Below, in pieces: positions 14,623 through 23,340 of a stretch of DNA of 43,005 bases (within the stretch, counting starts at the first letter, position 1; each line of letters begins with the position of its first letter). Under the pieces are notes generated by a model. That model was not told where the DNA came from and did no database searches. It saw only the letters and a program-made list of their open reading frames with translations. The translations under genes were made by a program, and so were the position numbers. Source of the stretch: an uncultured Rickettsiales bacterium (GTDB taxonomy: Bacteria; Pseudomonadota; Alphaproteobacteria; UBA8366); the NCBI GenBank assembly GCA_913046825.1, contig CAJWTF010000016.1:1-43005 (forward strand), read 5' to 3'.

Positions 14623-15315
14623 ATGATCCACGATCCCCCTGCCCTGACGATCCACCGCGGGTTTAAACGACCGTCTCAGGCTTTGCTCGATAAATTCAAA
14701 GGTGCCCAAACCTCTCACCTTTGTGACGCCATGAATGGCCGGGGTGCCCTCGACTATCGCATCAAGCCGCTCGATGAATCGCAATCGGTCTTTATCGGCC
14801 CGGCAATTACCGCGCAATCAGCACCCGCCGATATCGCCGGTATGTTTGGTGGCGTACATGAAGCGCAGCCAGGTGACGTGCTTGTCGTCGCGAACGACGC
14901 CTTCTCGGGGACCGCGGTGGTCGGTGACCTCGCCATCGGCATGATGAAAAACAAGGGTATCGTTGGCTTCGTCACGGACGGTCTCGCGCGCGACAAAGCG
15001 GGCATACTCGAAGTTGGATTACCCTGTTTCTGCCAAGGAATTTCGCCAAACTCACCGGGACGCACGGGCCTTGGGATTGTTGGCGCACCAGTAACCTTGG
15101 GTGGCGTCCACGTTAATCCGGGCGATATCATAATCGGTGATCCGGACTCTGTCGTCGTCGTGCCGCAAGAAGAAGCCGAGGGAATTGCGGTGCTACTCGC
15201 CGAAATTCAAGAAGCCGAGAAGACGGCCATCCAGCGCGTTGCAGGAGGCGCCACGATGCCCGCCAGCATGGACAGCATGATCGCCAACGCCCACATCATC
15301 ACGGACAATACCTGA
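14623..15315 (+). CDS. RraA-like / 4-hydroxy-4-methyl-2-oxoglutarate aldolase-family protein
   Basis: The 230-residue protein belongs to the RraA/HMG-aldolase fold. Family residues appear in TSHLCDAMNGRGALDYRIKPL (about 28-48), VVANDAFSGTAVVGDLAIGMMKNKGIVGFVTDGLARD (about 87-123, with the metal-anchoring D and the catalytic R in the TDGxxRD loop), and GDIIIGDPDSVVVVP (about 166-180). True HMG aldolases release pyruvate by retro-aldol cleavage in aromatic degradation. Here the gene overlaps by one base a 2-keto-4-pentenoate hydratase-like gene, which supports an aldolase role on the product of that hydratase. RNase-E inhibition, the role of E. coli RraA, is less likely. Confidence 0.9.
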   Translation: MIHDPPALTIHRGFKRPSQALLDKFKGAQTSHLCDAMNGRGALDYRIKPLDESQSVFIGPAITAQSAPADIAGMFGGVHEAQPGDVLVVANDAFSGTAVVGDLAIGMMKNKGIVGFVTDGLARDKAGILEVGLPCFCQGISPNSPGRTGLGIVGAPVTLGGVHVNPGDIIIGDPDSVVVVPQEEAEGIAVLLAEIQEAEKTAIQRVAGGATMPASMDSMIANAHIITDNT

Positions 15316-16088
15316 TGGCGGGTGCGGCCGATATGATCTGGCAGCTTTGGAACGCAGGCGAAGTCATCGATAGCCTACCGGAAGATTTACGCCCCCATAC
15401 CCGCGACGAAGGTTACGCGGTCCAGGCCGAGTTGGAAGCCTTGAGCAAGCGTCCTCTCGTCGGCTGGAAGATTGCGGCAACCAGTAAGGCAGGCCAACAA
15501 CATATCGGTGTCAGCGGCCCCATTGCAGGCCGCCTATTAGCGCAGCGGGTATTCGATGACGGTGCGGAATTGGCCTTTGGTGCCAACCGAATGCGCGTCG
15601 CAGAGCCGGAATTCGCCTTTCGTTTCGGCCAACCTCTCGGCCCGCGAGAAGATGCCTATCAGATCGACGAGGTCTTGGCGGCGGTCGATAGCCTGCACCC
15701 TGCCATCGAAGTGCCAGATTCACGCTTTGATGATTTCGCCAGTGCGGGTGAAGCCCAGCTAATCGCGGACAATGCTTGTGCGCATGAATTCGTGCTCGGA
15801 CCGGCGACAAGCGCCAATTGGCGAGATATCGATCTCTCGAAACACCAAGTAAGTGTGGAGGCCGTCGGCGGTGACAAGTACACCGGCATTGGATCGAACG
15901 TCCTTGGTGACCCCCGTGTCGCCCTTTTATGGTTGGTCAACGAAGTCACCGGTCTTGGTCTCACTCTGGACACCGGACACATCGTGACCACCGGCACGTG
16001 CGCGGAGCCGCTGGAGGTCGAGCCGGAAGATGAGATCATCATGAATTTCGGCGATCTCGGTGCTGTCGAGTTGACCTTTACCGGATAA
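15315..16088 (+). CDS. 2-keto-4-pentenoate hydratase-like protein (FAH/MhpD family)
   Basis: The 257-residue protein matches the metal-dependent hydratase/decarboxylase branch of the fumarylacetoacetate hydrolase superfamily. Typical segments are VGWKIAATSKAGQQHIGV (about 49-66), the metal-binding region VAEPEFAFRFG (about 93-104), LHPAIEVPDSRF, DNACAHEFVLGP and GSNVLGDPRVALLWLVNE (about 195-212). MhpD-type enzymes add water to 2-hydroxypenta-2,4-dienoates from meta-cleavage of aromatics. Its ATG overlaps the stop of the RraA/HMG-aldolase-like gene by one base, so hydration and aldol cleavage would be coupled. It is the last gene of the plus-strand block, convergent with the monooxygenase gene 30 bases later. 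Confidence 0.9.
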   Translation: MAGAADMIWQLWNAGEVIDSLPEDLRPHTRDEGYAVQAELEALSKRPLVGWKIAATSKAGQQHIGVSGPIAGRLLAQRVFDDGAELAFGANRMRVAEPEFAFRFGQPLGPREDAYQIDEVLAAVDSLHPAIEVPDSRFDDFASAGEAQLIADNACAHEFVLGPATSANWRDIDLSKHQVSVEAVGGDKYTGIGSNVLGDPRVALLWLVNEVTGLGLTLDTGHIVTTGTCAEPLEVEPEDEIIMNFGDLGAVELTFTG

Positions 16089-16118
16089 ACGGCAACCGAC
16101 CTGTATTAAATGGTTTTT

Positions 16119-18041
16119 TTATCTAACGATATAATCGTCCGGATCCGGCGCCTCGGTCATCGCCCAATAGTCGACCAAACGCCACGGTGAGTTGGCGAAG
16201 ACCCGGCCCTTACCGTTCTTGTACCAATTGTCCACGCCTGCATGCGCCCAGACCATTTTTTCATGAGCGGCGTCGCACCGCTCGTTGAAGGCATCGTGAA
16301 CTTCCTTGCGCACTTCCATGGTTCGGTAATCCCCTTCGATCAAATCGCGGAGGCACTTCATCGTATAGCGAACCTGACATTCACCGTGGAACATGGCACT
16401 ACCGCCATGGCCGAGATTGGTGTTCGGGCCGTATAGGATAAAGAGATTCGGAAATTTCGGCACGGTAATGCCGAGATAAGCTTTAGGATCGTCTTCCCCC
16501 CAGATGTCACTCAGGTTTTCGCCATCACGCCCGATGATCTCCATCGGCCATAGCATTCGGTTGGCATGAAACCCTGTCGCGAGAATGATGACGTCGACTT
16601 CATGCCGCGTCCCGTCCGCCATGACGATGGCATTCGCTTCGATGTGGTCGATGGTATCGGTGATCAGGTCGACATTGTCGCGCTTCAACATGGGAAACCA
16701 ATGATTATCGACCAGCATCCGTTTGCCGTAAGGCGGATAGTCGGGCACGACTTTCGCCATCAATTCTGGATCGCCGTCCAACTCCCGCTCCATATGGCGG
16801 ACCATATTCGCTCGGAACCGGTCGTTGGTCGCGTTAAGGGCGCGCTCAGGATGCGGCCAGTCCAGATCTAGCTGTAATGCCCCGTGGATACCGTCGGAGA
16901 AGCCCCAGAAGAGCTGAAACCGGTACCACCGCGCATAATACGGCAAATGCTCCAGGATCCACTTCTTGCCCGGGCTGACGAAGCGGTGATAGTTGGGATT
17001 GCTGATCACCCAGTGGGGCGAGCGCTGAAAAATAGTGAGCCGACCAACCTCAGCGGCAATCGCAGGGCCAGTCTGCATGCCGCTGGCTCCCGTGCCGATC
17101 ATCGCCACCCGCTTGCCCGCAAGGTCGGCACTCTCATCCCACCTGGCGGTATGAAACGCGACCCCCTTGAACGTATCGAGGCCGGGGATATCCGGAAGCT
17201 TTGGTCGGTTCAATTGCCCGACTGCAGTGATCACCGCATTCGCTATTAAAGTCTCTTCCGCTCCGTCCTTGCCACTTATCGACACATCCCAGCTCGCCGA
17301 TGCCTCGTCATAGCGGAGCGAGACGACTTCCGTCTCGAAGCGTATATCGCGGCGCAGGTCGTATTTGTCGGCACAGTTCTCGAAATATTGGTGCAGTTCG
17401 TCGCGCTTCGAATAGAACTCCGTCCATTCGTGGCTCGGCTCAAAGGAATAGGAATAGAAATGGTTCGGGGTGTCGACACCGCAGCCCGGATACCGGTTCT
17501 CGTACCAAGTCCCACCGACCGCATCGTTCTTCTCAATCACCGTGAAGGGAATACCAGCTTGCTGAAGTTTAATCGCCGACAGCAGCCCCGACATACCCGC
17601 GCCCACGATAACGACATGAAAAGTGTCCAGTCGCTCTTGCGGCGGATCACGATGCCAAGAAACCCCTTTCGGGTCGGCATCATGCAGCGCCAACTCTTCG
17701 CGCATCATGGCGGCATAATCGTCGGAGACAGGCTCGCCCACGGCGACGCTCATCATCCGTTGCAGCGTGGCGTCATCCGGTGGCGGCGGCAGGTCACGCC
17801 CCTCCTCCGCATAAGCGCGAACAGTCTCAATCAGACGGGCACGAATTTCTTCCTGCGTCGCCGCTGGCATCTTCACCGAGTAATCCCACGGTCCTTTGAT
17901 ATATCCCGCGATCTCATCGAGAAGGGATAAGTCCTCAGTCAACTGAACGAGTACCATCGCAACAGTGACAATATCGCTTTCGGCGAGCGCGGATCCAAGC
18001 TTTTCGGGGTCAGCGGTCAGGGATATAAAATCATACGACAT
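16119..18041 (-). CDS. Baeyer-Villiger-type flavin monooxygenase with N-terminal extension
   Basis: The 640-residue protein has an FAD-binding GAGMSGL (near residue 147), the BVMO-typical GGTWYENRYPGCGVD, an NADPH-binding GTGASGMQ, and the fingerprint FKGVAFHTARWD (F-x-G-x3-H-T-x2-W). It should oxidise a ketone to an ester with NADPH and O2. About 140 residues precede the FAD motif; they are mostly helical with a proline run (LPPPPDD) and are present in some BVMO subfamilies, so they are not necessarily foreign. No clear ribosome-binding site precedes the ATG. It is divergent from the TIM-barrel gene with a 71-base gap that must hold both promoters. Substrate unknown. Confidence 0.92.
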   Translation of the reverse strand: MSYDFISLTADPEKLGSALAESDIVTVAMVLVQLTEDLSLLDEIAGYIKGPWDYSVKMPAATQEEIRARLIETVRAYAEEGRDLPPPPDDATLQRMMSVAVGEPVSDDYAAMMREELALHDADPKGVSWHRDPPQERLDTFHVVIVGAGMSGLLSAIKLQQAGIPFTVIEKNDAVGGTWYENRYPGCGVDTPNHFYSYSFEPSHEWTEFYSKRDELHQYFENCADKYDLRRDIRFETEVVSLRYDEASASWDVSISGKDGAEETLIANAVITAVGQLNRPKLPDIPGLDTFKGVAFHTARWDESADLAGKRVAMIGTGASGMQTGPAIAAEVGRLTIFQRSPHWVISNPNYHRFVSPGKKWILEHLPYYARWYRFQLFWGFSDGIHGALQLDLDWPHPERALNATNDRFRANMVRHMERELDGDPELMAKVVPDYPPYGKRMLVDNHWFPMLKRDNVDLITDTIDHIEANAIVMADGTRHEVDVIILATGFHANRMLWPMEIIGRDGENLSDIWGEDDPKAYLGITVPKFPNLFILYGPNTNLGHGGSAMFHGECQVRYTMKCLRDLIEGDYRTMEVRKEVHDAFNERCDAAHEKMVWAHAGVDNWYKNGKGRVFANSPWRLVDYWAMTEAPDPDDYIVR

Positions 18042-18112
18042 ACGATGTACTTTGGGGCAAATTCACCTGAAATCAATTTTCCAAATCGGTACGCATATTT
18101 TAGCGTATCGAA

Positions 18113-18937
18113 ATGAAACTCTCCCTCTCCTGTCGGATCGCCGAATCATCCAGCCGCAAGGATGCCGCCGCCCTTCCTATCGAGAAATTGGCGCCCCTAG
18201 CCGCCACTGCCGGATTTTCCGGCCTGTCGATGCGGGCGTCCGCCATCTCTATCGACACATTGCCAGACCGTGTATCCGAGATTCGCCAGTTACTGGACAC
18301 GAACGGACTTGCCGCATCAATGGTCATGGGAAATGTCGCCCTCGCCGCGAACAACACCGAAGCGCCTGACTGTTTGCGGAACATCACACCACATCTCAAT
18401 CTCGCGGAATGCCTCGGTGCGAACCTCGTTCGAGTAATGATTCAGCATGAAGACGATATTCCCCACGCCCAACGTTCCGCAGACGAAGCGAAAGAGCGTG
18501 GCATCTCGCTCTCGCAACAGACCCATTGGGGAACGCTTGCGGAGACTGTCGACGGTACGCTCGAACTCGTCGATCGGATGGCTCGGAGTAATTTCGGCAT
18601 TACCTTTGAGCCCGCCAATTTGCTCGCGTGTGGCGATAACTTCGGACCTGATGTGGTTCGGCGATTGGCGCCACATTTAGTTAATTTCTATTTTCAGAAT
18701 GTTCGCCTCGATCCGGCGGGCGCGCATACCTTCAAGACACGCGCGGTAGGGCCGGTCTCGCTCTCTTACGTAGCGCTCGATGATCCCGGCGGTATCGAAA
18801 TCGCGCCCCTCATCGCCACGTTGAAGGATTGCAATTACGACGGCTGGATCTCCGTCCACCAACCCTTACGGGAAGGCCAGTCCGTCACCAATGCCATCGA
18901 CGAGGCCGCGCGCATCTTCTGTCCCCTCGTCTCCTAG
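18113..18937 (+). CDS. Sugar-phosphate isomerase/epimerase-like TIM-barrel protein
   Basis: The 274-residue protein has the xylose-isomerase-like TIM-barrel layout. Visible elements are LAPLAATAGFSGLSMRAS (start of the barrel), LAECLGANLVRVMIQHEDD, ISLSQQTHWGTLAETVDGTLELVDRM, FGITFEPANLLACGDNF, HLVNFYFQNVRLDP and NYDGWISVHQPL. Metal-coordinating residues of the fold usually sit at Glu, Asp, His and Glu on these strands; here E, H and Q positions can be seen but I cannot assign all four. It is probably a metal-dependent isomerase or dehydratase of a small hydroxy-acid or sugar. No sugar-transport genes are close. Confidence 0.8.
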   Translation: MKLSLSCRIAESSSRKDAAALPIEKLAPLAATAGFSGLSMRASAISIDTLPDRVSEIRQLLDTNGLAASMVMGNVALAANNTEAPDCLRNITPHLNLAECLGANLVRVMIQHEDDIPHAQRSADEAKERGISLSQQTHWGTLAETVDGTLELVDRMARSNFGITFEPANLLACGDNFGPDVVRRLAPHLVNFYFQNVRLDPAGAHTFKTRAVGPVSLSYVALDDPGGIEIAPLIATLKDCNYDGWISVHQPLREGQSVTNAIDEAARIFCPLVS

Positions 18938-19011
18938 TCCTCCCTCCACGTCAGTTTAGATCATCCTTTGCCGGGGCAATCGTTCCGAGAAATCCAATGG
19001 AGGAAAAGAAC

Positions 19012-19407
19012 GTGTCAAAAAGCGAAGCATACGAAAAAGGACAACAAGTTCGCCGTGAAATGATGGGCGATGCGATGGTAGAGAAACTCGCGACCACCGT
19101 CTATGCCGACCCGGTCATGGAAAAATTTGGAGATTACGCGACGGAAGCGGTCTTCGGTCTTTTGTGGGGCCGCGAAGGGCTCGACCGAAAGACCCGCGCT
19201 ATGATCTGTGTGATCTCCGACACATGCTTGCATTGTTGGCCAGAATTAGAGCTGCATATCCGGTTCGCTCGGAAAATGGGCTGGACCGAGGACGAGATCA
19301 CTGAAGCATTGCTGCATGTTGGCGGCTATATTGGCGTGCCGACGATCCGCGAAGCAATGATCATTGCCGGTAAGGTGTTCAAGGAGCTAAAAGCAGAAGA
19401 AGGCTAG
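19012..19407 (+). CDS. Carboxymuconolactone decarboxylase-family protein
   Basis: The 131-residue protein fits one AhpD/CMD-like domain: YEKGQQVRREMMGD at the start, a central PELELHIRFARKMGWTEDEITEALLHVGGYIGVP and a C-terminal helix. Unlike typical gamma-carboxymuconolactone decarboxylases it has a CLHC pair just before the PELELH motif, as in the redox-active AhpD, so a peroxide-related or thiol role is possible. I start it at the GTG at 19012, because GGAGG lies 8 bases upstream; an in-frame ATG at 18997 is also possible and would overlap that site. It follows the TIM-barrel gene by 74 bases. Confidence 0.88.
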   Translation: MSKSEAYEKGQQVRREMMGDAMVEKLATTVYADPVMEKFGDYATEAVFGLLWGREGLDRKTRAMICVISDTCLHCWPELELHIRFARKMGWTEDEITEALLHVGGYIGVPTIREAMIIAGKVFKELKAEEG

Positions 19408-19420
19408 CGGGCGCTCCTCC

Positions 19421-19498
19421 CTTCGACAGGCTCAGGGTGAGGTTTCTAATTGGAATATAGGCATTGAAAACCTCATGCTGAGCACGTCGAAGCATGAG
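19421..19498. repeat. Palindromic dispersed repeat (CTTCGACAGGCTCAGG type)
   Basis: The left arm CTTCGACAGGCTCAGGGTGA (19421-19440) pairs with the right arm ending around 19498, of the form CATGCTGAGCACGTCGAAGC. This is a well-known class of intergenic palindrome in proteobacteria. It lies between a plus-strand gene end and a minus-strand gene end, so it may act as a bidirectional terminator or RNA stabiliser. Confidence 0.75.
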
Positions 19499-19514
19499 CG
19501 AACAATCCAAGGTT

Positions 19515-20579
19515 CTATCCCAAAAGCCAATCTAATATCTTTGCATTCTCGTCGCGGGGATAGGTGTGGGAAAGGTCGGCGATCTCACGGTAGAGGATTT
19601 CAGCACCGCGCTCTTGCAGCACCTGATGGGCGACACGCGCCACATCGATGTCGAACATCCAATCCTGCACACCGTGGGTCAAGTAAATGGGGCGGCCTTT
19701 GATATTCGCCGGGCCCAAAATATCCAACATCATAACATGGAAGCTTGCCGATATCGGTGCCAAATGCGTAAACGGCGAGGATGCTTTCAAGCCGCTAATA
19801 TAGGTGAAGGTTCCACCGTCACTCATGCCGGTCATCAACAGACGCTCACCGTCTACGTTCCAGCGCTGACGGGTTGCGTCCAGGATCGTTTCGATATTCT
19901 CATCGTCGACTTCCGGCTGCATCAGTGACCAAGTATCGCCCCGCGCCGTAGGACTAATCACAATGAACCCTCTGCTGCGTGCTTCCTTCAGCCAAGTCCA
20001 CAGGAACGCCCGTCCGTGCCCGCTGCCCCCATGTAGCGCTGCGACGACGGGATACGCGACCTCGGGGTCGTAATACTCCGGGATGTAGATCGAGCAGCCG
20101 CCCTTTTCGTCACGCTCGTTATTAAAATGTAATACCCCGGTATCCTCGCGAGGAACGGCACCTGAAATGCGCGCCAATAACCCGCCATCTTCTTGTCTAT
20201 GTTCTTCTAGAAAGAACCCACTTACAGACGGGAAAAGCGGTGCCGCCGAATACAGCGTCTCCACAGCGTAAGGAGTGTACCGTAACGCCCGGTAAGCCAT
20301 GAAGATTCCATCGGGGTCGTCAGGCGTATCGACGAATGCAGAAATCGCCTTTTGCGCCAACTCGAAGCTTGTGTCCACTGATTGTCGGACAACTTCCGCG
20401 CCCTCCGGCCATCCTCCTTCAGCGACAAGACGTCTGGCTTCCTTCAAAGGAGCCTTGTGGACCGAGATCTTTTCTTTCAACTGGTCAATCAAAACCGGAT
20501 GAAGATACCGTTGCACCGCCAACAGTGAATTAATCGCCGCCAATAATGGCTCTATCCGCGTTTCAATCTCTGTTGTCAT
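19515..20579 (-). CDS. Alpha/beta-hydrolase esterase (phospholipase/carboxylesterase type)
   Basis: The 354-residue protein has a predicted helical N-terminal part (about 1-140) and a C-terminal alpha/beta-hydrolase domain. The nucleophile elbow is GMSDGG (G-x-S-x-G), the oxyanion region reads AALHGGSGHGRAFLW, the aspartate is likely in HGVQDWMF and the histidine in DLSHTYPRDEN. PHB-depolymerase and phospholipase/carboxylesterase families share this layout. No signal peptide is visible, so it should be cytoplasmic. I start it at the ATG at 20579; a longer frame upstream would overlap the luciferase-like gene. It begins 11 bases after that gene's stop and is presumably co-translated. Substrate unknown. 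Confidence 0.85.
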   Translation of the reverse strand: MTTEIETRIEPLLAAINSLLAVQRYLHPVLIDQLKEKISVHKAPLKEARRLVAEGGWPEGAEVVRQSVDTSFELAQKAISAFVDTPDDPDGIFMAYRALRYTPYAVETLYSAAPLFPSVSGFFLEEHRQEDGGLLARISGAVPREDTGVLHFNNERDEKGGCSIYIPEYYDPEVAYPVVAALHGGSGHGRAFLWTWLKEARSRGFIVISPTARGDTWSLMQPEVDDENIETILDATRQRWNVDGERLLMTGMSDGGTFTYISGLKASSPFTHLAPISASFHVMMLDILGPANIKGRPIYLTHGVQDWMFDIDVARVAHQVLQERGAEILYREIADLSHTYPRDENAKILDWLLG

Positions 20580-20590
20580 GGGCCGCGGCC

Positions 20591-21619
20591 CTATGGAACC
20601 AAGTCCATAATTTCTTCCAACTCGGCAATGCGTTCGTTCTGCGGTTGGTCCGGATCGACCCGCAAAGAGAGCGACGTAATCCCGCAAGCCTCATACGCCT
20701 TGAAGCGCTCCTTCACCATCTCCGGCGTACCGAATGCACCGAACTGCGTCACCATCTCGTCGGGCACGCGAGCCGCCGCTTCGTCGCGCCTACCCTCAAT
20801 CCACAGTTTTTGGATCGCCAACGCATCATCCGTGAACCCGGCCCGCTTAAAGGCGTCATTATAGAAATTGGTTTGCGCCGAACCCATCGCGCCCATTTGA
20901 AAGGCGACGCCAGGACGGCGGGCATCGATTATCTCTTCCACGTTCTCACCGACAGATACCTGACAGCCGGTATGTAGTTCGACATTTGCCATCGAACGTC
21001 CGGCCTTGGCCGCGCCGTCGCGGATATAAGTGAGATGCGCGTCCGCATGGTCCGGCGAGAACGACGTGCCGAGCCATCCATCCGCACCGGCCCCCGTGAA
21101 CTCCAATGATTTCGGGGCCAACGTCGCAAGGAAGATCGGGATGTTCGCCGGCGGATGGTTGAGGCGGATCGCCTTCCCTTCTCCACCGGGCCGCGGCAAG
21201 GTGTGATACTTTCCGTCAAACGACAGTTTCTCACCCCGAAAGGCCATGCGCAAAATCTCGACCGTTTCTTTCAGGCGACTCAACGGCGCTCGATATGGCA
21301 CGCCGTGCAATCCTTCCACGACCTGCGGGCCGCTGACACCCAGGCCCAGGATAAACCGTCCATCGGAGATATCGTGCATCGAGAGCGCTGTCATAGCAGT
21401 CATCGACGGGACCCGGGCGCTGATCTGCATGATCCCGGTGCCGAGACGAATCTTTTCCGTCTGTCCGGCGAGATACGCCAAGCACGTCACCGCATCATGT
21501 CCCCATGCCTCAGCCGACCAGACCGTGTTAACGCCTAACTGTTCCGCTTTCTGAACAAATTCGGTCAATTCCTTGATGCCGGTGCGGCCATACGCACCAA
21601 GGGAAACAGATGTTTTCAT
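20591..21619 (-). CDS. Luciferase-like monooxygenase (LLM class, F420- or FMN-dependent)
   Basis: The 342-residue protein has the bacterial-luciferase TIM-barrel layout: a short start with KTSVSLGAYGRTG, then FVQKAEQLGVNTVWSAEAWGHDAVTCLAYLAGQTEKIRLGTGIMQI (about 20-66), ISDGRFILGLGVSGPQVVEGLHGVPY (about 85-110), and IPIFLATLAPKSLEFTGAGADGWLG. The sequence resembles the F420-dependent LLM group at least as much as the FMN group, and whether this organism makes F420 is not known from the window. AAGGAG precedes the ATG. It is followed in the same direction by the esterase gene, which may act on its product. Confidence 0.88.
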   Translation of the reverse strand: MKTSVSLGAYGRTGIKELTEFVQKAEQLGVNTVWSAEAWGHDAVTCLAYLAGQTEKIRLGTGIMQISARVPSMTAMTALSMHDISDGRFILGLGVSGPQVVEGLHGVPYRAPLSRLKETVEILRMAFRGEKLSFDGKYHTLPRPGGEGKAIRLNHPPANIPIFLATLAPKSLEFTGAGADGWLGTSFSPDHADAHLTYIRDGAAKAGRSMANVELHTGCQVSVGENVEEIIDARRPGVAFQMGAMGSAQTNFYNDAFKRAGFTDDALAIQKLWIEGRRDEAAARVPDEMVTQFGAFGTPEMVKERFKAYEACGITSLSLRVDPDQPQNERIAELEEIMDLVP

Positions 21620-21723
21620 GGGATTACTCCTTCGTGCATTCCGTCTTGATTTGTCGAAGGATATAGGCCGAATTCCAAGCTTGGGGAATTGAATTCACGA
21701 CACCGCAAACGACATTCTTCACC

Positions 21724-23340
21724 ATGGAATGGACAGGCATGAAAATTGGCGAAGCACTGCAATACTCAGCTGACAAATGGCCCGAGAGCAACTTCGTCGT
21801 CGGAATGGGTAAGCGCATCACCTATGCGGAATTTAACAGGAGGGTCGATCGCTTGGCGACCGGCCTGATGGGCCTTGGCATAGTGCGTGGCGATCATGTC
21901 GCCTGTTGGCTCACCAACGGCCCCGATTGGATTATGACGTGGCTCGCATGTTGCCGTCTCGGCGCGACAGTCGTCTCAATCAATACGCGGTACAAGACCC
22001 AGGAAGTCGAATTCATTCTGCGGCAGTCGGACGCCAAACTCTTGGTGGCAATGCCGAGCTATTGGGAAATTGACTATCGTTCGATGATTTCCGAAATGGT
22101 GCCCGGTTACGAAACGTCGACGCCCGGCAACCTAAATTGCGACAGTCTTCCAGAACTCCGGGGCGTCGTCCTGTGGCAAGATGAATCCCATCCGGGGACG
22201 ATTTCATTACATACCCTGCAATCGAACGATGCGGATCGCGCGGCACTTGATGCGGCGGCGGCGACATTGGAGACTGAGGACCCGGTTGTGATCATCTACA
22301 CCTCCGGAACCACCGGCGTGCCTAAGGGTGCCATGCATTGCCATCGCGTCCTGTTGGAAGGCCGCGACATCGCCAAGGCCCTGCACATGGAGGCGGGCGA
22401 TAACGTGCTCTGCCATTTGCCGCTCTATCATGTCGCGGGCAGCGTCGCGACAGTGATGCCCGCCATGCAACATGGCGCGACCATCGTCACCATGGAACAA
22501 TGGGAGCCCACCGCCGCCATCGATCTGATCGAGCGCGAACGCGTCAATATCATGGGCGGTATCCCAACCCATTTCATCGACATGCTTGGCGTGCCTGGTG
22601 TCGAGCAACGTGACACTCATTGCCTTAAATCGGCCTGGATTGGCGGCGCGCCGGTTACGCCAAAATTGGCGCGGGCGGCAAAAGAGATTCTTAAGTTCGA
22701 TGCTCTGCAGGCAGTTTACGGTCTGACAGAGACGATGGGCGGCACGACACTAAGCGAATTCGAAGCCCCCATCGAAGTAACCTGCGAAAACAAAGGCAAG
22801 CCGATCGGCAGCTTTGAGGTAAAGGTCGTCCGAAACGAATCCGGAAAGTCCGCCGACATCGATGAAGATGGTGAAATTTGGGTGCGCGGCTATACCGTCA
22901 TGCTGGGTTACTACAAAAACGAGGAAGCGACCCGCGAGGCCATCACACCCGAAGGATGGTTCAGAACAGGCGATCTCGGTCATTACGACAAAGACGGTTA
23001 TTTGAAGATTACAGGACGCGCGAAAGAGATGTTCATCGTTGGCGGCAGCAATGCCTATCCAGCGGAAATTGAGCGTTACCTGGAAACCCATCCGAAGGTC
23101 GGCCAAGCAGTCGTCTGCGGAGCACCGCACGAGCGGTTAGGCGAAGTCTGTTTCGCCTTCGTCATGCCCAAAGCAGGCGAACAGCTCACCCAAGGGGACA
23201 TTTTAGAATATTGCCGCGGTCAAATCGCTGACTATAAGGTCCCTCGCCACGTCGACATCGTCGAAGATTTCCCCCGCACGACCACAAATAAAATTCAGCG
23301 GTTCATCCTGCAAAAAGAAATCGCAGATCGGTTTTCCTGA
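21724..23340 (+). CDS. Acyl-CoA ligase (AMP-dependent synthetase)
   Basis: The 538-residue protein is an ANL-family ligase that activates a carboxylic acid with ATP and CoA. The AMP-binding signature is IIYTSGTTGVPKGAMHCHR (about 195-213), followed by YGLTETMGGTT (about 330), GWFRTGDLGHYDKDGYL (about 415), the hinge KITGRAKEMFIVGGSNAYPAEIE, and the C-terminal catalytic lysine in RTTTNKIQRFIL. Length and motifs suggest a fatty-acid or aryl-acid ligase; the acid is not readable. The ATG at 21724 lacks a clear ribosome-binding site; the ATG at 21739 is an alternative start. The final base of its stop is shared with the start of the NIPSNAP gene. Confidence 0.93.
   Translation: MEWTGMKIGEALQYSADKWPESNFVVGMGKRITYAEFNRRVDRLATGLMGLGIVRGDHVACWLTNGPDWIMTWLACCRLGATVVSINTRYKTQEVEFILRQSDAKLLVAMPSYWEIDYRSMISEMVPGYETSTPGNLNCDSLPELRGVVLWQDESHPGTISLHTLQSNDADRAALDAAAATLETEDPVVIIYTSGTTGVPKGAMHCHRVLLEGRDIAKALHMEAGDNVLCHLPLYHVAGSVATVMPAMQHGATIVTMEQWEPTAAIDLIERERVNIMGGIPTHFIDMLGVPGVEQRDTHCLKSAWIGGAPVTPKLARAAKEILKFDALQAVYGLTETMGGTTLSEFEAPIEVTCENKGKPIGSFEVKVVRNESGKSADIDEDGEIWVRGYTVMLGYYKNEEATREAITPEGWFRTGDLGHYDKDGYLKITGRAKEMFIVGGSNAYPAEIERYLETHPKVGQAVVCGAPHERLGEVCFAFVMPKAGEQLTQGDILEYCRGQIADYKVPRHVDIVEDFPRTTTNKIQRFILQKEIADRFS

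Noticed and set aside
16089..16118. Terminator between the convergent hydratase and monooxygenase genes
   Set aside because: A T run is present but there is no convincing stem before it.
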